64,000 nucleotides of DNA from Symsagittifera roscoffensis. Lineage: Eukaryota > Xenacoelomorpha > Acoela > Convolutidae. A model generated the notes under the pieces. The model was not told the origin of the DNA. It ran no database searches and was given only the letters and a program-made list of their open reading frames with translations. Every line of letters begins with the position of its first letter. The stretch's first letter is position 1. A program made the position numbers and the translations under genes. Location: positions 55,190,338 to 55,254,337 of the forward strand of contig NC_087064.1 of the NCBI RefSeq assembly GCF_963678635.1. The letters are read 5' to 3'. Below, piece after piece: positions 58,416 to 64,000 of the stretch.

Positions 58416-58934
58416 AGTTTTCTTGCGGATTCCACAACAAATGATTATAGATAGTTGTTCCAGATTCCTCAAATGTAAGTGGATTCCGCAACTTTATGCA
58501 GATTTAGCTTACAAGTTGCGGATTCTAACTAAAATTTATGGAAACCGCTTGCCAATTTCAGTTTCCGATTGCAGTTTGTAGATTCCACTTACATTTCTGA
58601 ATTCCATATCAGCTTATTTTAAAAATACATATATACTAGTACTTTTTGTGGATTGCAAAAACAGCTCAGAATCCCACAATTTTTTTTTATTGCGTATTCC
58701 ACAAATTTTGTTGCGGAATCCGCAAATTTGCCTGTTTTTGGAGCAAATTTGGGCATTACAGTGTTTTAGCTATTTGTTCATGGAATCCAAAGCAGCAAAG
58801 AAGAATAGCATTGTTCCAGATTCCGCAACTTTTCTGTTTTTGGCTTGTTTGTGGTCGCTTACGTTTCGAAAGCTGCAGTTTGACCTTGTAATATTGCTAG
58901 AAATTAAACAAAAAATCATATGGTTTTTACTTCC
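58416..58934. other. Central spacer of the giant inverted repeat, dense in GGATTCC words
   Basis: About 0.52 kb containing a dozen or so degenerate copies of 'tgcggattccac' and its reverse 'gtggaatccgca', every 20-60 bp, in both orientations. The ORF across 58646-59019 is built on these words and not called. Confidence 0.65.
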
Positions 58935-60174
58935 AAACGTTACAGATATCTGTACACAGAATCCACAAAATTTGGATTCCACTTACTTTTTTGTAAATTC
59001 TGTGTACAAAAATTTGTAACGTAAAATTTATCGGCTGATTAATGACTCAGCTGTCTAATGAATTTTCCTTTAAATCCAAGAAAAGACAGACACTAAGATT
59101 GTGCACCTAAACAGGGCACAGTTTGGCCTCATATTGAAAATATGGGTTCTTTACTGATGACTCTCGGTGAGTTCATGGTTGCAATGTTTTGTTGGTTCTA
59201 GTTAACAACATCCTCCCTTTTAAGGAAAGGAAGGATAATAATAGGTAGAATAAATCAGCAAATTTTTGACCAATAAGATGGCAGCAACATTAGAAAAATT
59301 TTCTAGAACACTCTAGTGCCCATTAAAGGCTTCAAATTCTAGGGGCACTTTTTTGCTGTTAATTTTAATGGAACTAAAATCATTAGGATTTTATAAAAGA
59401 CATATCATATCATGAGTATTTTTCGGATAATTTTAAATTACATTATAATTGTAATGGTTCATGTTAGTTGCTTTTTTAGACTTAATTTTTGTAATAAAAT
59501 TTCATGCTTACAATGAGTCTTGTTCTTAAATAGATTTGCCTATAGATTGGAGACAACAATTGCTTATTTTGCGATTATTTGGCAAAAAAAGATTTTCGTG
59601 GGTTATATGCTAAAAAATGCAGATCATCTTGACATTGCATGGAGATACATAAATGTTCGTGGGGTTAGGTTGCGATATATGGTGACGTTGCAATGTAAAA
59701 TAATCGTTGTAAAAATTTTCCGTTTTCTCAATATCATAATGAAAATGTTGCCTAAATTGGTTTCAAATAATCAATTATAAAAGCAACAGTTTCCGCAAAA
59801 TTCTCTCATTATAAATCAGTTTTATCAGAAAAACTTCGGTGCGGAATTTAAAATGAATATAAACTTAGATGTTCTCTGCCATCATTACTTGTTCTCAGAT
59901 ATCACAGGAGCAAAGAAAGCATGTGAAATTATAACAAAAATGACGCTGGAAAACTGACAATGTGCATTTTACACGACATATTTGAGAGCTGCTTAAAAAT
60001 TTGATCTGATTTGATCCGCCGCATTTGCACTTGGTGCATACCGCGCAAATAGGTTTACGATAGAAGAACTGAAAAAGCCTAACAAGTGAAACTCAATTTC
60101 AACCATTAAAACCAAAAGTTTGTCTTCTTTTCTTTTTAAAACTGACTATGTGTTCTTTGAGACAAAATAGCCGC

Positions 60175-60423
60175 TTAGGCGCTATTAGCACGAAATACAT
60201 CGCGCGTAAGCTGTGCCATATTGGCCAAATTGGTTAAACTCGCAATCAAAAAGTCCCCCTGACTTTACGAAAAATGATCATAGGTGAATTTTTTTCCAAT
60301 TTGAGATCAAATTAACAAAATTTTTCGAATGAAGTTTGAAAAATGCTAGTTAAAAAGTCAAAGTTTGTCTGGAGAAGGAAAAACCACTCCGAGCTCAAAT
60401 ATTGCGTCGGAAGTCGAAAAAAA
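60175..60423 (+). repeat. Hairpin-ended repeat fragment in the right arm
   Basis: Diverged 3' half of the 17562-18644 family (the CG-rich 'ggcgctattagcacg' centre and the 'gcgtcggaagtcg' end). Absent at the equivalent point of the left arm. Confidence 0.6.
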
Positions 60424-62556
60424 CAAAGTAATTGAATTTGATGCTCATAGGATTGCAAAAAAAACATAACTTAAACCTTTGAATGGTTTTAAATTGATAC
60501 TTCAAATTTTTTTCAATCCATTCAAAGTTTCTCACGCCAGCAAATCAAAGGAATAAATTTGAAATTTAATAAAAATTAGACAGCTGGTTTTCAAAAGCAG
60601 AAAAAAAATCATAGTGTTTCATTCAAAACAAATTTTTCAAGCATTAGAACTGAATAAATTGGTAAGGAAGTTTACTTACTTCTGAATGACCCAGCATAAT
60701 TTAAGTTTCAGTTTCCAAGTTTCATATGGTATCATATGAGCATTTAGATTGAATGCTCGGATCAGGGCAAAGCTCGGATCTATAAAATGGTCTCGAATAC
60801 GTTTTGGTTAAGGAAATATTTAAAAACTATGAATTTTAAATTGAATACTAAGAATCGTGCATTGAATTAAAGATAAGATCAATAAGTCTGCCTCAAATGA
60901 GTTTGCAATAATTTTGTGGTGCGGGATTATTCGCCACGCGTAAAACTTTAAGCATCAAAGTATCACAGGGCTTCAGTCCCGTTAACCGACTAGTGAGCAT
61001 TCTACAGCTAATTTAAGTCAGGATAGTTTAGTGGATAGTTTGAGATAGTTTAAGATCTACTGATAGTTTAAGATCCACTGATCAATCCATCGAGGTGATT
61101 TTTTTTGCAAATTGGTTTGAATAAGACAAAACAAGCACGAGCATGTATATTATTTACTTTCTTCAAAAGTAGGAACAATTACAAAGCTCTGAAGCTACGT
61201 TTTGCAGTTTTGCGATACGAGAGAGAAGGTTTTATTTTGAATTTGCTTGATTTATAAAAAAGTGATAAACTACTTCAGACAAAAACTTTCCAGCCTCGAA
61301 ATTGTTTAAAATTGATTTTTTTTGAAGCTCTTACTTGTTTTAGATGGCGACAAATTCAGACAATAGTTAAGTTCAATTGAGCTTAGACAAGTTCTTCCAA
61401 AAAGATTGAGCCAACAACTGGCGGGTAATACCCGCGCTGGAGTTCCATCTATAGAAATTGATTACATTTGAGTTATTTTTAACTGTCTACAAAAATAAAA
61501 ATTCCTTAATTATAAACAATTTAAATTAGATTTTTTTTGATAAAGCAATAAAATCCTTTGAAAATTATTTGTCTTCGGTTGTTATTATGACTTCGATTAT
61601 AAATTTTTTTATGTTTTTTTTGGCTTGTCTATTTACAATAATCTGATCAAAATAATCTGCATAAACTGATTGCACAAATTAAACTAAAATTATTTACCTG
61701 CTGTAAAATTTCACTTTTTTTCTGCGCGTTTTTTTAACTCGTTTTTGTTACGCTACTGAGTTAATAATTTATTTGGTAACGATGGTAGGGTGAGGGGTTG
61801 AAATGCTAGGAGTAGAGCATTTTTGAAAAGATTATGCGTGTATTTGTGTATGTATGTAAGTATTTTTGTTTGCTCCAAAACAAATTACCCAATTCGATCA
61901 ATTTTTGCAGCTCGCAAAACACGTTTATGCTGAGAATGTTGTGTTTTTGTATTTGCTCAAAAACTTGTCTGTGACCTAACCGGACCGAAGTTTTTCTATT
62001 AATGAGACTTTTAGAGAGACTTAGAAAACTTCTAGAAGATTATGCGAACACTTGCAAAAGCCTACCCGTAAGCTTAATGAATAAACATCGAAAGTTTGAG
62101 GTTTAAAGTCAGCGTCTTTAAGAGTGAAAAGTAATAAGTATAATCAATTAAAAATGGACTCGATTGTTATGATAATTTTTTCGACCACAAAACACCATGA
62201 TAAATGTTTTTTATTCCATTTTCTTAGATGCAGGTAGGAATTTTTTGCCTAAAAGATTAAAAAATTTCAAATTGTGGCATAGTCTTACAATCTTCGGCTC
62301 TTTTCCAGTTTTCTCGCCCTTTGGTTTTCCACAAGTTTTCTAGCAAGCAAAATTCCGTGTGAACAATTTTGAACAGAATTAAATGAAATACGAAGGGGTT
62401 TTCGAAAAGAGCCAATTTTTCTACATATCAATCTCAAAAAAAAAATTGAAAAGTCTTGTTTTTTTAAATAACGATTAAAAGCAAAAGTTAACTGAAAAAA
62501 AAAGATTTTTACGGTTTCGTCAAAATATTAAAAAAGTATTACTTCTTTTTGGTTAG

Positions 62557-62743
62557 GAAAATTCCAATCGATTCCCCAAAAAGTCATAGCATCAAAGCGA
62601 CTTCATTTGATGATTACTACTGTCTTTATGAGGCACACCCAAGCAGTGTGTATAATAAAAGATTTGGAATTTTCAATTGCTCCGCTGAATACTTTTGTAA
62701 CGCCCCTTACAACTGGAGATGTTACAGGGACGTTACACTTTGA
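62557..62743 (+). CDS. Cys-rich terminal exon, right-arm copy
   Basis: Follows a 'tttttggttag' acceptor (AG at 62555-62556) and ends at the TGA at 62741-62743. Four Cys, mostly in the second half, with the same FGIFNC and NAPYNWRCYRD blocks as the left-arm copy. One extra codon relative to the left arm keeps the frame. No start codon lies in this exon, so an upstream exon is required. The family is unrecognised. Confidence 0.45.
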
Positions 62744-63127
62744 TCAGAACATTTGCGTTAATATTTTCAGATTGGAATGAGCAAAATGTTTCAGTGCTTT
62801 ATATCTCTTTGACGATTGCAATCGGCCAGACAGACAGTGACGAACAAAGAGGAAAAGTCAAAAGATGGAACAAATTAGCCCTCTTAAAAATTTTAATTCC
62901 GACAGAGTAAGTTCTTACAAAGGAATTCCTAGTATAAAATAACAATAAAACTAATTCCATTCTTACTACATCGAAAAAAAAATAGTATCTAGCATATGCC
63001 TTCTTTTCTAGCTTCTCATCATATATGAAAAATACATTATAATTTTACATCCTTGCAAGTAGCACTTTTGAAATTCTAGTAAAAAGGGTTTGGAGAAATT
63101 TGAAAAGAGCCTTGCTCTTTTTGTCCA

Positions 63128-64000
63128 ACTGCGTTCGATTTTTTCCATGATGTTTTTTTCAGATGTTTTTCAGCTACTTACTTTTTATTGTAAAGATCAA
63201 AGGATTAAAATTTGATTTTTTCTGAAGTTTATGAAACAACTGCGATCCAAGCAAATTTGAAGGTTTTTCTTTGAAATTTTTTCGCGCAAGTAAAAGAAAT
63301 ATAGTAATCCTTATTTGCACGAGAGTGATTTCAACAAATTTGAAAGCGATTTCTCTCACTTTTTCTAGTAAAAAAATTTCAGATTATCGTTCAATGCCAA
63401 TTGAACAAAGTTTTTCCATAAAATATTTCAAATATTTTGATAGTTTTTCAGGTTGTACGTAATTTGTATTTAGAAACTGCTTTGGGATCAGTTAAATGAT
63501 AATTTTGATCAATTGTGCGATAGAGCTTTGAACGTGTTGCATTTGAGCTTAAATGAATTTGTTGAAAGTTGCCAACTAGCTTGCGAGCACATATTTGGCT
63601 ACATCATGTGGTGGATAGTTTAGTTTGGCCCATGGTGAGATTCTCTTTTTTCACTGCGACAGCTGAATGCGTTTCTTCTCCTTGTACGATAACTTTTTTT
63701 TAAATTTAAAATGAATTTTGAAAATTTTCTGTAGAAAAATTTAGATCAATGAGCTTTCTTATGCTTCTTTTTTTGGAAGAAGAAATTTAACAGCAAAATT
63801 TTGGGAGTTCAGTTTTGTGCGTCTAAGACGTTTATTTCATGAGCTACAATTTCGAGCCGAGTAAGAGCTCTTGAATTTTGCGAAACGCAAAATGGGGGGA
63901 CACTTTAGGTAGATCATTAGAACATCCAGCTTTGGCAAATTAACCTTAGACTGCTAATATATGTGAGTCTACAGGAATAGCGACGACTAAAACCAAAAAT
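63128..64000. other. Non-coding stretch to window end
   Basis: No gene, repeat or RNA recognised. Confidence 0.4.

Larger units (their letters stand above)
58935..63127 (-). repeat. Giant inverted repeat, right arm
   Basis: Reverse complement of the left arm. Arm-specific blocks: about 59985-60430 (holding a hairpin-ended repeat fragment) and about 60815-60980 are absent from the left arm. Identity is lost at about 63128, opposite the GTTGG that borders the solo LTR on the left. Confidence 0.9.

Noticed and set aside
58646-59019. 123-aa ORF in the centre of the giant inverted repeat
   Set aside because: Built from GGATTCC-word repeats in AT-rich DNA, with no domain and an overlapping second frame of similar length.
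1-64000. CRISPR arrays, tRNA and rRNA genes, bacterial operons
   Set aside because: None seen. The direct repeats found are LTRs or long tandem units without CRISPR-like spacer structure, and no cloverleaf or rRNA core was recognised by eye.

Overview
The window looks like AT-rich, repeat-dense nuclear DNA of an invertebrate animal. Evidence: two copies of an env-bearing Ty3/gypsy-type LTR retrotransposon, a BEL/Pao remnant, spliced chymotrypsin-fold gene remnants, a hAT-type MITE with an 8-bp target duplication, and no operons or bacterial genes. The species cannot be named from the sequence.

Layout. 1-8443 (minus strand): a 5' portion of retrotransposon copy A (RNase H, RT, protease, Gag, leader ORFs, LTR), cut by the left edge. 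Its LTR is preceded by the 3' end of another element of the same family. 8594-8892: G-rich minisatellite. 9698-10062: nested hairpins. 10080-12200: decayed BEL/Pao pol. 13437-13975: serine protease-homolog remnant. 15270-28230: mostly non-coding, holding four copies of a roughly 0.5 kb hairpin-ended repeat, a perfect 49-bp inverted repeat, AT-rich motif clusters and a three-copy array of 0.65-0.9 kb repeats.

28916-47814 (plus strand): copy B, an 18.9 kb element with 410-bp LTRs differing at four positions by eye. Order: LTR, primer-binding site, 77-aa leader ORF, basic ORF-A, Gag-protease-RT-RNase H-integrase, a membrane-anchored Pro/Ser-rich ORF, an intact 872-aa envelope-like glycoprotein, a further Pro/Ser-rich ORF, a 3' region with an antisense ORF, LTR. 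Gag-pol is broken by three stops and two frameshifts. The 3' genes overlap tightly (13 nt, then an ATGA junction), which suggests coupled translation from a spliced subgenomic mRNA.

47815-53640: AT-rich motif clusters, a hAT-type MITE, a (TA)n tract, and a second serine protease-homolog pseudogene with a retrotransposon LTR remnant in its intron. 53644-54022: solo LTR with a perfect 4-bp target duplication. 54023-63127: a giant inverted repeat with arms of about 4.2-4.4 kb and a spacer of about 0.5 kb. Each arm carries the same Cys-rich coding exon, and arm-specific insertions show the arms evolve independently. 63128-64000: no feature seen.

The strongest candidates for undescribed biology are the 18.9 kb multi-ORF retroelement, the giant inverted repeat with its motif-rich centre, the hairpin-ended repeat family, and the protease homologs that share a Ser-to-Glu change at the catalytic motif.
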